Positions 1-9,357 of a stretch of DNA of 64,000 bases are shown here, in pieces. The stretch is from NCBI RefSeq assembly GCF_013030265.1, contig NZ_WPZQ01000002.1, forward strand, positions 423,116 through 487,115, read 5' to 3'. How positions within the stretch are numbered: the first letter of the stretch is position 1; every line of letters begins with the position of its first letter. A model generated the notes under the pieces. It did no database searches and was not told where the DNA came from. It saw nothing but the letters and a program-made list of their open reading frames with translations. This DNA comes from Ruegeria arenilitoris. Lineage in GTDB: Bacteria; Pseudomonadota; Alphaproteobacteria; Rhodobacterales; Rhodobacteraceae. The translations under genes were made by a program, and so were the position numbers.

Positions 1-1275
1 GCCCTCAAAGCTGCCCGTGATGGGCATGATTTTGTGGCGCAGGCGCTTGAAAAGGGCGCCGGGGCAGCGCTGGTGTCCCGTATTCCCGAAGGTGTGTCCG
101 AAGACGCGCCGCTGCTGATTGTTGAGGACGTTCAGACCGGGCTCGAAGCGCTGGGGCAGGCTGCCCGTGCGCGCAGTGATGCCCGGGTCGTCGGCGTAAC
201 CGGGAGTGTTGGCAAAACCTCGACCAAAGAGATGCTGGCCACGATCCTGTCCGGTCAGGGACGAACCCATGCAAGTGTTGCCAGCTACAACAACCACTGG
301 GGCGTACCGCTAACGCTGGCGCGGATGCCGCGCGATACGGAATATGCGGTGATTGAGATCGGCATGAACCACCCCGGGGAAATCGGACCGCTGGCCCGAC
401 AGGCCAAGCCGCATGTGGCGCTGGTCACGACTGTGGCTGCTGTTCACCTGGAGGCTTTCGAGTCCGTCGCAGGTATCGCTCAAGAAAAAGCAGCTATATT
501 CGAGGGCCTTACGGATAACGGCTCAGCTATTGTGAATGCTGACATCGAACATGCCGACATTCTACGTGACTGCGCCGATGAACGCGGCGCAAAGATCGTA
601 GATTTCGGCACTCAGGCACAAGGTTACGCGCTGAAGGATGTGGTCCAATCTGCCGATGCCGTGCGCGCGACGGCCAGTGCCGATGACAAGCCGATTACCT
701 TTGACGTTCAGTCTGCTGGCACACATTTTGCGATGAACGCACTGGGTGCCCTGGCAGCATGCGTCGAGTTGGGCGTGGATCTGGATCAGGCCATCGCTGG
801 GCTAAGGCAGTGGTCCCCGGTCAAGGGGCGGGGCGTGCGTGAGGCGCTGTCTCTGGCCGGTGGCGGGCAGATCGAACTATTGGACGACAGCTACAACGCC
901 AACCCCACCTCGATGGCTGCAGCTCTAGATGTGCTGGCCGCAGCCGAGGGCAAGCGCCGCATCGCGTTTCTGGGCGACATGAAAGAGCTGGGCTCGGCAG
1001 AAGTGGCGATGCATGCAGCAATGGCAGATGTGGATGCGATGGCTCGCGTCGATCTGGTGCATAGCATTGGTCCGCTGATGAAGGCACTGCATGACGCCTT
1101 GCCTGCGGGCAAGCGTGGGCTGTGGTTTGAAACAAGTGACGAAATGGCGGCGCATTTGCCCGACCTGATTCAGGATCAGGATGTGGTGCTGGCCAAGGGA
1201 TCGCTCAGCATGGCGCTGGCACGGATTGTTGACGGTTTGCGTAAAATGGGGCAAGGGGGCGCGCTTGATCAATGA
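1..1275 (+). CDS. murF: UDP-N-acetylmuramoyl-tripeptide--D-alanyl-D-alanine ligase MurF (5' end missing)
   Basis: This cytoplasmic Mur ligase adds D-Ala-D-Ala to UDP-MurNAc-tripeptide, the last step of nucleotide-linked peptidoglycan precursor synthesis. The frame is open from base 1, so the gene starts to the left of the window; a GTG at 34 is not the true start, because conserved N-terminal sequence (GHDFVAQ) already precedes it. The ATP-binding P-loop GSVGKTS lies at bases 202-222, and the C-terminal ligase motif DDSYNANPTSM follows at about 880-912. About 425 codons are present, so only a short N-terminal piece is lost. It is followed after 36 bp by mraY on the same strand, the usual dcw order. 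Family assignment is secure. Confidence 0.97.
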   Translation, partial: ALKAARDGHDFVAQALEKGAGAALVSRIPEGVSEDAPLLIVEDVQTGLEALGQAARARSDARVVGVTGSVGKTSTKEMLATILSGQGRTHASVASYNNHWGVPLTLARMPRDTEYAVIEIGMNHPGEIGPLARQAKPHVALVTTVAAVHLEAFESVAGIAQEKAAIFEGLTDNGSAIVNADIEHADILRDCADERGAKIVDFGTQAQGYALKDVVQSADAVRATASADDKPITFDVQSAGTHFAMNALGALAACVELGVDLDQAIAGLRQWSPVKGRGVREALSLAGGGQIELLDDSYNANPTSMAAALDVLAAAEGKRRIAFLGDMKELGSAEVAMHAAMADVDAMARVDLVHSIGPLMKALHDALPAGKRGLWFETSDEMAAHLPDLIQDQDVVLAKGSLSMALARIVDGLRKMGQGGALDQ

Positions 1276-1311
1276 CCGCACCCGCGACCTCTGTGTGAGA
1301 AAGGTTTTGTA

Positions 1312-2394
1312 ATGCTCTATTGGTTGACCGCGCTGTCGGACGGAGGGGACTTTTTTAACCTCTTCCGCTATATCACGTTCCGCGCGGGCGGTGCCTTTCT
1401 GACTGCGCTTATCTTCGGTTTTCTGTTTGGCAAGCCGCTGATCAACGTTCTGCGCAAGAAACAGGGTAAGGGCCAGCCTATCCGTGATGACGGCCCCGAG
1501 GGGCATTTCTCGAAGGCCGGCACACCGACCATGGGCGGTTTGCTGATCGTTGGTGCTCTGGTCACCTCGACGCTGATCTGGGCGCGCTGGGATAATCCAT
1601 ACATGTGGATGGTGCTGTTTGTGACACTGGCCTACGCGGCGATCGGGTTCGCGGATGACTATGCCAAGGTGTCCAAGCAGAACACCAAGGGCGTTTCGGG
1701 CAAGATGCGATTGGCGCTGGGGATTCTGATCGCCGTGCTCGCGGCGCTCTGGGCCTCGCTGCACCATCCCGAAGCACTGCAAAATCAACTCGCTTTGCCG
1801 ATCTTCAAAGATACTCTGATCAATCTCGGCATCTTTTACATCCCGTTTTCGATCATCGTTATCGTCGGTGCCGCAAATGCGGTGAACCTGACCGATGGCC
1901 TTGACGGGCTTGCGATTATGCCGGCCATGATTGCCGCATCAACCCTTGGCATCATTGCCTATGCGGTTGGTCGGGTCGACTTTACCGAATATCTGGATGT
2001 GCACTATGTTCCGGGAACCGGCGAGATATTCATCTTCACCTCTGCCTTGTTCGGCGCCGGACTGGGATTCCTGTGGTACAACGCGCCGCCTGCTGCGGTG
2101 TTCATGGGCGATACCGGATCGCTGGCGCTGGGTGGCGCATTGGGCGCGATTGCGGTGGCCACCAAACACGAGCTTGTCCTTGCGGTAGTTGGTGGCCTGT
2201 TCGTGGTCGAGGCGCTGAGCGTGATCATTCAGGTCCTGTATTTCAAACGGACCGGCAAGCGTGTCTTCCTCATGGCGCCGATCCATCATCATTATGAGAA
2301 AAAGGGCTGGGCGGAGCCCACGATCGTCATCCGTTTCTGGATCATTTCCCTGATCCTCGCGATGATCGGTCTGGCAACGTTGAAGGTTCGGTGA
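1312..2394 (+). CDS. mraY: phospho-N-acetylmuramoyl-pentapeptide transferase MraY
   Basis: MraY transfers phospho-MurNAc-pentapeptide from UDP to undecaprenyl phosphate, making lipid I at the inner membrane. The 360-residue product has the family length and about ten hydrophobic helices. Signature residues are visible: the aspartate pair at 115-116 (FADDYAK), NLTDGLDG at 192-199, MGDTGS at 265-270 and the histidine triad at 325-327 ([11 protein letters not shown]). It sits between murF and an ATPase gene; its GTGA end overlaps the next start by 4 bp, which points to translational coupling. No oddities. Confidence 0.98.
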   Translation: MLYWLTALSDGGDFFNLFRYITFRAGGAFLTALIFGFLFGKPLINVLRKKQGKGQPIRDDGPEGHFSKAGTPTMGGLLIVGALVTSTLIWARWDNPYMWMVLFVTLAYAAIGFADDYAKVSKQNTKGVSGKMRLALGILIAVLAALWASLHHPEALQNQLALPIFKDTLINLGIFYIPFSIIVIVGAANAVNLTDGLDGLAIMPAMIAASTLGIIAYAVGRVDFTEYLDVHYVPGTGEIFIFTSALFGAGLGFLWYNAPPAAVFMGDTGSLALGGALGAIAVATKHELVLAVVGGLFVVEALSVIIQVLYFKRTGKRVFLMAPIHHHYEKKGWAEPTIVIRFWIISLILAMIGLATLKVR

Positions 2395-2927
2395 AACCGC
2401 GCAGGATCGTTCTCTCAGGCTGTTCCGGGGGTGGTAAGTCCACCCTGCTGCAGGAGATGTCAGAGCGCGGCTATGCCACGGTTTCTGAACCCGGGCGGCG
2501 AGTGATCGCGCTGGAACGGCATAACAATGGGCAGGCATTTCCATGGTCTGACCCAAAGGCATTTTGCTTCCGTGTCATCGAAACTGCGTTGGCGGATTTT
2601 CATAACGCTCAGCAGGATCAGGTGATATTCGACCGTTCAGCTCTGGACGCGTTGATCTGGTTTGACCGAACGGGAACGCCATTAGCCGCTGATATTCGTC
2701 GCGCAATACTGGATGTCGGTTATGATCGTCATGTATATCTGACTCCGTCATGGCCTGAGATTTTTGAGCAGGATCAGGACCGGCAGCATGATTTCGAGCA
2801 GGCCCTTGCAGAATACCAAGCGTTATGCGACCGCTTACCTGAATACGGGTTTGTACCGGTTGTGGTCCCGAAAATGGCCGTGATCCTTCGTGCGAACTGG
2901 TTGGAAGAGCAACTGTCAAAAGGGTGA
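2391..2927 (+). CDS. AAA_28-like P-loop ATPase inserted between mraY and murD
   Basis: A 178-residue nucleotide-binding protein. A Walker A motif GCSGGGKST lies at residues 10-18 and a hydrophobic strand ending in aspartate ([10 protein letters not shown]) fits Walker B. The overall pattern (SEPGRRVI after the P-loop, a DR pair after the second strand) resembles the AAA_28 family of small predicted NTPases or kinases. Substrate is unknown. It starts with GTG inside the mraY stop (4-bp overlap), and its own stop overlaps the murD GTG start by 4 bp, so it should be translated with the two peptidoglycan genes. This gene is not part of the classical dcw set. A role in cell-wall synthesis is only suggested by position; it could be a passenger. 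Confidence 0.85.
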   Translation: MKPRRIVLSGCSGGGKSTLLQEMSERGYATVSEPGRRVIALERHNNGQAFPWSDPKAFCFRVIETALADFHNAQQDQVIFDRSALDALIWFDRTGTPLAADIRRAILDVGYDRHVYLTPSWPEIFEQDQDRQHDFEQALAEYQALCDRLPEYGFVPVVVPKMAVILRANWLEEQLSKG

Positions 2928-4333
2928 GCGGCATGATCCCGGTCAAAGGGTTTTCAGGACAAAAAGTTGGGGTTCTGGGACTGGGCCGATCAGGGCTGGC
3001 CGCAGCGCGGGCGCTGCGTGCGGGCGAGGCCGAGGCTATTTGCTGGGACGACAACCCAGCTGCGCGCGACGCCGCCGAGGCTGAAGGTTTTACTTGCGCT
3101 GATCTGCGCCGACAGGGCGCCTTTGATGATATCGTGTCACTGATTGTCTCGCCGGGCATTCCACATCTGTATCCCGAACCCAACCCGGTCGTGGTCGCCG
3201 CGTTGGAAGCCGGGGTTCCCGTCGACAACGACATAGGGCTGTTTTTTCGATCCTTTGCGGGGCCCGAATGGAACAATCTCGAAACCCCGCCACGGGTCAT
3301 TGCTGTGACGGGTTCGAATGGCAAGTCGACCACCGCCGCACTAATCCATCACATCCTGACCGAGGCCGGGCGCGACTCTCAGCTTGCGGGCAATATCGGG
3401 CGTGGAGTTCTGGATATCGATCCCGGTGGTGATGGATCGGTTGTGGTGCTGGAACTCAGCAGTTATCAGACCGAGCTGGCGCGGTCATTGACGCCGGATA
3501 TCGCTGTTTTCACCAATCTCTCACCGGATCATCTGGATCGTCACGGCGGAATGGGCGGCTACTTTGCCGCCAAGCGCCGCCTGTTCGCCGAAGGTGGGCC
3601 TGACCGCGCTGTCATCGGCATCGATGAAACCGAAGGAGCGTTTCTGGCGGGGCAACTGGCCGAAGGGCCCGCAGATGATCGGGTCATCCGTGTCTCGGTC
3701 GACCGCAAGCTGACAGGGCCGGGCTGGCAGGTATTTGCGCGTAAGGGGTTCCTCTCGGAATATCGAAAAGGTCGTCAGGCAGGTTCAATTGATCTGCGTG
3801 AAATCAAGGGGCTTCCGGGCGCGCATAACCATCAGAACGCCTGTTCAGCTTATGCGGCCTGCCGTTCGCTGGGGCTGGCGCCGCGTGTGATCGGACAGGC
3901 GCTGCACAGCTATCCCGGGCTGCCGCATCGCAGCCAGATCATCGCTGAGGCAGATGGGGTCACCTATGTGAACGACTCCAAAGCCACCAACGTTGACAGC
4001 GCGCTCAAAGCTCTCAGCGCGTTCCGAAACATCCGCTGGATTTGTGGCGGGCTTGAGAAAGAAGGCGGCCTGTCTGCACTGAACGCTGCCGGGGATGCGG
4101 TGCTCAAAGCCTATGTCATCGGGCGTGAAGCCGCCGGTTTCGCGATGCAGCTTGAGGCCGAGGCCGAGGTTTGCACCACGATGGCCGCAGCAGTCGAGCA
4201 GGCGATGAAAGATGCCGCACCCGGAGAAACGGTCCTGCTTGCGCCAGCAGCAGCCAGTTTCGATCAGTATGACAATTTTGAACAGCGCGGAGATGATTTC
4301 GTTGCTGAGGTCAAAAAACGGCTGGCGGAATAG
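2924..4333 (+). CDS. murD: UDP-N-acetylmuramoyl-L-alanine--D-glutamate ligase MurD
   Basis: MurD adds D-glutamate to UDP-MurNAc-L-Ala in the cytoplasm. The 469-residue product has the N-terminal UDP-binding Rossmann domain ([12 protein letters not shown], residues 15-26), the central ATPase domain with P-loop GSNGKST at 130-136, and C-terminal NDSKATN and WICGG motifs typical of MurD. The GTG at 2924 overlaps the upstream stop by 4 bp; an ATG at 2933, three codons in, is an equally possible start. After it the dcw cluster is interrupted by three unrelated genes before ftsW. Confidence 0.97.
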   Translation: MSGMIPVKGFSGQKVGVLGLGRSGLAAARALRAGEAEAICWDDNPAARDAAEAEGFTCADLRRQGAFDDIVSLIVSPGIPHLYPEPNPVVVAALEAGVPVDNDIGLFFRSFAGPEWNNLETPPRVIAVTGSNGKSTTAALIHHILTEAGRDSQLAGNIGRGVLDIDPGGDGSVVVLELSSYQTELARSLTPDIAVFTNLSPDHLDRHGGMGGYFAAKRRLFAEGGPDRAVIGIDETEGAFLAGQLAEGPADDRVIRVSVDRKLTGPGWQVFARKGFLSEYRKGRQAGSIDLREIKGLPGAHNHQNACSAYAACRSLGLAPRVIGQALHSYPGLPHRSQIIAEADGVTYVNDSKATNVDSALKALSAFRNIRWICGGLEKEGGLSALNAAGDAVLKAYVIGREAAGFAMQLEAEAEVCTTMAAAVEQAMKDAAPGETVLLAPAAASFDQYDNFEQRGDDFVAEVKKRLAE

Positions 4334-4439
4334 CCCCGTTTGCAATTGACCGCCGTTTCAGTCAAGGTTTCAGGTGATTAGCTTGACGCCATAATCGAAT
4401 TGGTTTTGCTTCTCTGTAATTCAACAAGAGGTCATCGTT

Positions 4440-4814
4440 ATGACAAACCGTAAGTCTTTTCTGATCCTTCCCGTGCTTATGCTGGCCGGTGCCTGCGCCA
4501 ACACCGGCGCCAACTACCAGCCCGTTATCGATGGCCCGGTCGGACCAAACTACAGCAATGATCTGGCGCAGTGTCAGCAACTGGCCGCGTCTCAGGCAGC
4601 AGTCGATGGCAGCACTGCAGGCAATGCAGCCATTGGCGCGGCAGGTGCGGCGGCAACGACTGCGATCATTCAGGACAGCAGTGATAACCTGGGTCGTGCG
4701 GCAGCGGCGGGTGCTCTGCTTGGCGCCGGTGCAGACGTTTATGCCAAGAACCAAAACCGTGAAGTGATCGTGCGCAACTGCATGCGCGGACGTGGCTACA
4801 ACGTCGTAGGCTAA
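4440..4814 (+). CDS. glycine-zipper lipoprotein, function unknown
   Basis: A 124-residue predicted lipoprotein. The signal peptide ends in a lipobox (LAGAC, cysteine at residue 19). The middle (about residues 60-103) is rich in Gly and Ala with repeated GxxxG spacing (AIGAAGAAATTA, AGALLGAGA), the glycine-zipper pattern seen in envelope proteins that insert in or pack against membranes. Two further cysteines lie at about 42 and 115. It lies 106 bp behind murD and its last bases overlap the convergent flavoprotein gene by 4 bp. An envelope role is likely from the lipobox; nothing more specific can be said. Confidence 0.85.
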   Translation: MTNRKSFLILPVLMLAGACANTGANYQPVIDGPVGPNYSNDLAQCQQLAASQAAVDGSTAGNAAIGAAGAAATTAIIQDSSDNLGRAAAAGALLGAGADVYAKNQNREVIVRNCMRGRGYNVVG

Positions 4815-5992
4815 GCTTTGCTGGCGATCGCAGTTCCTGCAGCATGGCCCGAGGACCACGCCCACTGGAAATTGTAGCCGCCCAGCCAGCCGGTGACATC
4901 TACCGCTTCACCAATTGCATAGAGGCCAGGGATTTCCTTGGCCTCCATCGTTTTTGACGACAGATTATCGGTATCGATGCCGCCCAGGGTCACCTCGGCC
5001 GTGCGATACCCTTCCGTTCCCGATGGCAGCAGGCTCCACTCGGAAAGGGCAGTGACCAGATCTGTCAGTTTTGCATCCGACTGATCGGCCAGATTACCTG
5101 ACATCGGAATGTGCTGGCCCAGATAGTCGACCAGTCGCCCGGGTAGGTGTTTTGTCAGTTCCGTGGTCAGTGCCTTGCGACCACCGCTTTGCCGTTGCTC
5201 CTTCAGCAGGTCGAATAGCGGTAAATTCGGGATCAGATTGACCCGGATCGTTTCGCCTTCGCGCCAAAAGGATGATAATTGCAGCACTGATGGCCCGCTC
5301 AGTCCACGATGCGTGAACAGCAGTGCTTCGTCAAAGCTGGTACGGTCATTGGACAGGCGCGCGGGCAGGGAAACACCGGACAGATCCTTGAATTCACCGT
5401 TCGAGAACGTGAACGGAACCAGCGCTGCGCGCGTCTCGGTCATGCTAAGCCCGAATTGATCTGCGATGTCATAAGCCAACCCTGTGGCTCCCATCTTGGG
5501 GATCGATTTGCCGCCCGTGGCCAGCACCAGATTGGTGCAGGTCAGATCAATGCGCTGCCCCTCTCTTTCGACATCCAGCGCAAAGCCTTCCTCGGCCTTG
5601 CGCAGATCGCGCAGTGAGGTTTGCAACCAAAGCTCAGCGCCTACGCGCTCCATCTCGTTGACCAGCATCGAAACGATCTGCTTCGACGACCCATCACAGA
5701 ACAGCTGCCCAAGCGTCTTTTCATGCCATGCGATGTCGTGGCGGTTTACCAGATCTATGAAATCCCACTGCGTATAGCGGGCAAGCGCTGATTTGCAGAA
5801 ATGTGGGTTCTGCGACAGGAAGTTGGCAGGTCCCGCATACATGTTGGTAAAGTTGCAGCGCCCGCCGCCCGAGATGCGGATTTTTTCGCCAGGCGCTTTG
5901 GCGTGATCGATCACCAACACACGCCCGCCACAATGCATGGCGCACATCATACCGGCTGCACCGGCACCAAGGATGATCGTGTCAAATCTCAT
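4811..5992 (-). CDS. HI0933/YhiN-type FAD-dependent oxidoreductase
   Basis: A 393-residue flavoprotein of the HI0933-like (YhiN, TIGR00275) family, whose substrate is not established. The FAD-binding glycine motif GAGAAG is at residues 9-14, followed by the family signature RISGGGRCNFTN at 39-50, an ATGGKSIPKMG motif in mid-protein and the C-terminal GLYAIGEAVDVTGWLGGYN segment that closes the flavin site. Length is normal. It is transcribed against the dcw genes and ends with a 4-bp overlap with the glycine-zipper gene, so it is an independent unit interrupting the cluster. Confidence 0.93.
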   Translation of the reverse strand: MRFDTIILGAGAAGMMCAMHCGGRVLVIDHAKAPGEKIRISGGGRCNFTNMYAGPANFLSQNPHFCKSALARYTQWDFIDLVNRHDIAWHEKTLGQLFCDGSSKQIVSMLVNEMERVGAELWLQTSLRDLRKAEEGFALDVEREGQRIDLTCTNLVLATGGKSIPKMGATGLAYDIADQFGLSMTETRAALVPFTFSNGEFKDLSGVSLPARLSNDRTSFDEALLFTHRGLSGPSVLQLSSFWREGETIRVNLIPNLPLFDLLKEQRQSGGRKALTTELTKHLPGRLVDYLGQHIPMSGNLADQSDAKLTDLVTALSEWSLLPSGTEGYRTAEVTLGGIDTDNLSSKTMEAKEIPGLYAIGEAVDVTGWLGGYNFQWAWSSGHAAGTAIASKA

Positions 5993-6064
5993 ATGCTGCG
6001 CATGGCGTGGATTGGGGGTGAAGGCAAGGGGGCAAAGCCGCGGTGAAGGCTCCGAAGTTTTAGC

Positions 6065-6095
6065 TTGAGCTCAACCCAACTTGAGGAATTACAAA
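6065..6095 (+). promoter_or_regulatory. SoxR/MerR-type promoter with 19-bp spacer upstream of NAT
   Basis: TTGAGC (6065-6070) is followed by a 19-bp spacer and TACAAA (6090-6095). The overlong spacer carries a dyad, CTCAA-6 bp-TTGAG (6070-6085), centred at 6077.5. Long spacers with a central dyad are the hallmark of promoters untwisted by MerR-family activators, and the half-sites resemble the SoxR box (CCTCAA...TTGAGG). The next gene, an arylamine N-acetyltransferase, starts 48 bp downstream. A nearly identical arrangement recurs at 42763-42793. No SoxR-like gene is in the window. Confidence 0.6.
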
Positions 6096-6142
6096 GATAC
6101 TTGTCATGATGTTTCGGCACAAAAGACTTGGAAGGTGCAGAG

Positions 6143-6946
6143 ATGAATCTGGAAAACTACCTCGAACGCATCACTTACTCGGGCACCTTGAAACCTGATC
6201 GCGCCACGCTCGACGATCTGTTCGCAGCCCAATTGGCCACGGTTGCCTTTGAAAATCTCGATCAGCAGATGGGCGTGCCGGTATCGGGAGATCTGCGCGA
6301 CATCTATGCGAAGATTGTCCTTCAAAAGCGCGGAGGGTGGTGTTTTGAGCTGAACGCTCTTTTCAGTTGGGCGCTGCAGGAGGTTGGATTCAGCGTGTCC
6401 TTTCTGGCTGGCCATGTCGGCCCGGATCGACCCTCCTTGGATCAGGCGCCCGATCATATGTTACTGAGGGTAGATTGTGACGAGCCATTGCTTGTCGATG
6501 TCGGCTTCGGGGGTGCGATGTCTGCCCCGGTCCCGCTCAGGCCCGATACGGTTACGCAGCAACCCTATACCATTAGCCTTGCCGCCCAACATAATGGCTT
6601 CATTCAATATTCAGAGAATGCAGGGGGCAGCGAAGCCGGCTACTGGTTTACGTTGGATGAAGTAGAACCAAGCGTATTTCTGCCCGCCAGTAAGAAGTTG
6701 CAAACTGACCCGGACTCGCCGTTTCTGCGCACATTGACGGCCCAACGACGTTACGCCAGTAGGCATGTCGTCCTGCGTGGTCTGGTCAAGCGCACTCTGG
6801 ATTCTGCGGGAACTCGTGAGGAAGTACTTGCGACACCAAAAGCCTTGGTGGATTGCCTGAAGTATGATTTTGGCCTCGAGATTCCGGCAATTGCCAACAG
6901 TTGGCCCCGGATCAAGCAGCGGCACGAAGACCTCTTTGTGAGTTGA
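6143..6946 (+). CDS. arylamine N-acetyltransferase
   Basis: This enzyme transfers an acetyl group from acetyl-CoA to arylamines and hydrazines through a cysteine thioester. The catalytic triad is visible as Cys67 (RGGWCFELN), His105 (DHMLLRV) and Asp119 (VDVGFGG), with spacing as in the family; the length of 267 residues is also usual. The ATG at 6143 is preferred over an upstream in-frame TTG at 6128, because GGAAGG sits about 7 bp before it. It is preceded by a MerR-type promoter, suggesting induction by redox-active or toxic compounds. It stands inside the dcw cluster between murD and ftsW but has no known link with cell division. Confidence 0.95.
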   Translation: MNLENYLERITYSGTLKPDRATLDDLFAAQLATVAFENLDQQMGVPVSGDLRDIYAKIVLQKRGGWCFELNALFSWALQEVGFSVSFLAGHVGPDRPSLDQAPDHMLLRVDCDEPLLVDVGFGGAMSAPVPLRPDTVTQQPYTISLAAQHNGFIQYSENAGGSEAGYWFTLDEVEPSVFLPASKKLQTDPDSPFLRTLTAQRRYASRHVVLRGLVKRTLDSAGTREEVLATPKALVDCLKYDFGLEIPAIANSWPRIKQRHEDLFVS

Positions 6947-7096
6947 TGTCTGCATGGCTGATCCGCGACCGGCTACACAGCTGAGCGGATTTACCCATCA
7001 CCTCTCATTCCGCTAGCCCAAACGTAAAAATCACTGTAGTGTCTCAATCAGACCCCGAAAACGGGGCGCGAGCGAGGCAGAGAGTGGCGGTATCTC

Positions 7097-8260
7097 ATGA
7101 CTGAGATGGTGTATGGCGCGGTCCAGGACCAGCGCGGAGAACCGATTCTACCAAAGTGGTGGCGGACGATTGATCGCTGGACAATGTCCTGCGTTCTGAT
7201 CCTGTTTGTCATCGGTTTGTTGCTGGGGCTGGCTTCATCGCCGCCACTGGCCGGGCGCAACGGGTTCGACCCGTTCCACTATGTCGAACGTCAGGCGTTC
7301 TTCGGCGGATTGGCGCTGATCGCGATGCTGTTGACGTCGATGATGTCGCCCACGCTGGTGCGGCGGTTGGCTGTGCTGGGATTTCTGGCAGCCTTTGTTG
7401 CGCTGGCCTTTTTGCCGATCTTCGGCACCGATTTCGGCAAAGGCGCGGTGCGGTGGTATTCGCTGGGCTTTGCATCATTGCAACCGTCCGAGTTTCTCAA
7501 GCCCGGATTTGTCGTCGTTGCCGCATGGCTGCTGGCCGCATCGCAGGAAATCAACGGCCCTCCGGGGCGGATCTGGTCCTTCGCGCTGTGTATGGCCATC
7601 GTAGGCATGCTGGTGATGCAGCCTGATTTTGGTCAGGCCTGTCTGATCCTTTTCGGCTGGGGCGTGATGTACTTTGTTGCCGGGGCGCCGATGCTGCTGC
7701 TGGTTGGTATGGCAGGCTTTGTCGTGCTGGGCGGTATGTTCGCGTATTCGAATTCTGAACACTTCGCTCGCCGCATCGATGGCTTTCTAAACCAGGAGGT
7801 CGATCCGACCACCCAGCTTGGCTATGCCACCAACGCAATCCGCGAGGGCGGTTTGTTTGGCGTGGGCGTGGGCGAGGGGCAGGTGAAATGGTCGCTGCCT
7901 GATGCGCATACCGATTTCATCATTGCTGTAGCGGCAGAGGAATACGGATTGATCCTGGTTCTGATCATCATCGCGCTTTATTCAATCATCGTGGTGCGTT
8001 CGCTGCTGCGGTTGATGCGGGAACGCGACATGTTCGTGCGTCTGGCCGGTACCGGTCTGGCTTGCATGTTTGGTGTTCAGGCGATGATCAACATGGGCGT
8101 GGCTGTGCGCCTGCTGCCCGCCAAAGGCATGACGCTGCCATTTGTCAGCTATGGCGGTTCGTCCCTCATCGCGGGCGGCATCGCGGTCGGCATGCTGCTG
8201 GCCTTCACCCGAACACGCCCACAGGGCGAACTTGGCGATATTCTGCGCGGAAGAGGATAA
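7097..8260 (+). CDS. ftsW: septal peptidoglycan glycosyltransferase FtsW
   Basis: FtsW is the SEDS-family polymerase that builds septal glycan strands from lipid II together with its class B penicillin-binding protein partner. The 387-residue product has about ten membrane segments and the SEDS motifs [15 protein letters not shown], the DAHTDFI/AEEYG stretch and [18 protein letters not shown] near the C-terminus. A 150-bp gap separates it from the NAT gene, so the second half of the dcw cluster may have its own promoter here. Its TAA shares one base with the murG ATG. Confidence 0.97.
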   Translation: MTEMVYGAVQDQRGEPILPKWWRTIDRWTMSCVLILFVIGLLLGLASSPPLAGRNGFDPFHYVERQAFFGGLALIAMLLTSMMSPTLVRRLAVLGFLAAFVALAFLPIFGTDFGKGAVRWYSLGFASLQPSEFLKPGFVVVAAWLLAASQEINGPPGRIWSFALCMAIVGMLVMQPDFGQACLILFGWGVMYFVAGAPMLLLVGMAGFVVLGGMFAYSNSEHFARRIDGFLNQEVDPTTQLGYATNAIREGGLFGVGVGEGQVKWSLPDAHTDFIIAVAAEEYGLILVLIIIALYSIIVVRSLLRLMRERDMFVRLAGTGLACMFGVQAMINMGVAVRLLPAKGMTLPFVSYGGSSLIAGGIAVGMLLAFTRTRPQGELGDILRGRG

Positions 8261-9357
8261 TGGGGAAACCTTACCTGTTGATTGCGGCTGGCGGTACCGG
8301 GGGCCACATGTTCCCGGCACAGGCACTGGCCGAGGCGATGCTGCAAAAGGGCTGGCGCGTGCGCTTGTCCACCGATGCGCGCGGCGCGCGTTATACCAGC
8401 GGCTTCCCGCACACGACCGAGATTGTCGAGGCCTCTTCGGCGACCTTCGCCCGTGGTGGTCTGGCAGCCAAAGCATTGGCCGGGCCAAAGATTGCCGGTG
8501 GTGTGACCAGCATGGCGTTTCAGCTCTTGCGTGACAAACCGGATGTAGTCGTGGGCTTTGGTGGTTATCCTTCGATCCCGGCGCTGAGTGCTGCGACGAT
8601 GCTGGGAATCCCCCGGATGATCCATGAACAAAATGGCGTTCTGGGCCGCGTAAACCAACTGTTTGCAACACGTGTCGCTCATGTGGCCTGCGGTGTCTGG
8701 CCGACGGACCTGCCCGAAGGAGCGAATGGGATCCACACGGGCAATCCTGTGCGTGCGGCCGTGCTCGAGCGTGCAGCGGCAGGATACATCCCGCCGGGCG
8801 AATATCCGATGTCGGTCCTTGTGATGGGCGGTTCGCAGGGCGCGCGCATTCTCAGTGATATGGTGCCGGGTGCCATTGCCGCTCTGCCAGAGTTTCTGCG
8901 CTCATATGTCCGCGTCTCCCATCAGGCACGCGACGAGGATGGTGAGCGGGTCTCGGCCTTCTACGCCGAACACGGTATCAAGGCTGACGTGCAACCCTTC
9001 TTTCAGGATGTTCCACGCCGCATGTCTGAGGCGCAATTGGTGATCTCACGCTCAGGCGCGTCAAGTGTCGCTGACATCTCGGTTATCGGGCGTCCGTCGA
9101 TCCTGATCCCGTTCGCCGCCGCTGCAGGCGACCACCAGACCGCCAACGCCCGCGGGTTGGTTCAGGCCGGTGGCGCGATCATGATTCCAGAAAACGCGCT
9201 TGACGTTCCTTCGCTGACCGAGCAAATGACCACGGTTCTGACGAACCCCGAAGCCGCACAGAAAATGGCCCATGCCGCCTTGTCGGTTGGGGCGCCTGAT
9301 GCCACCGAGCGTCTGGTCGCCCTTGTCGAACAACTGGCGCAGAAGGAGACCACATGA
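8260..9357 (+). CDS. murG: UDP-GlcNAc:lipid I N-acetylglucosaminyltransferase MurG
   Basis: MurG adds GlcNAc to lipid I on the inner face of the membrane, giving lipid II. The 365-residue product begins with the glycine-rich acceptor loop [12 protein letters not shown] (about residues 9-20) and carries the other family loops, [10 protein letters not shown] and [10 protein letters not shown], plus the C-terminal [18 protein letters not shown] donor-site region. The frame is open 66 codons further upstream inside ftsW, but the ATG at 8260, overlapping the ftsW stop by one base, fits the family N-terminus. It ends with a 4-bp overlap with murC. Confidence 0.97.
   Translation: MGKPYLLIAAGGTGGHMFPAQALAEAMLQKGWRVRLSTDARGARYTSGFPHTTEIVEASSATFARGGLAAKALAGPKIAGGVTSMAFQLLRDKPDVVVGFGGYPSIPALSAATMLGIPRMIHEQNGVLGRVNQLFATRVAHVACGVWPTDLPEGANGIHTGNPVRAAVLERAAAGYIPPGEYPMSVLVMGGSQGARILSDMVPGAIAALPEFLRSYVRVSHQARDEDGERVSAFYAEHGIKADVQPFFQDVPRRMSEAQLVISRSGASSVADISVIGRPSILIPFAAAAGDHQTANARGLVQAGGAIMIPENALDVPSLTEQMTTVLTNPEAAQKMAHAALSVGAPDATERLVALVEQLAQKETT

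Noticed and set aside
925..1788. 287-codon minus-strand open frame under murF/mraY
   Set aside because: It overlaps two certain genes completely and shows no recognisable protein features.
7052..7065. Hairpin CCCCG-AAAA-CGGGG before ftsW
   Set aside because: A perfect 5-bp stem, but with no T-run and in front of a gene rather than behind one, so it is not a terminator; too short to call an operator.
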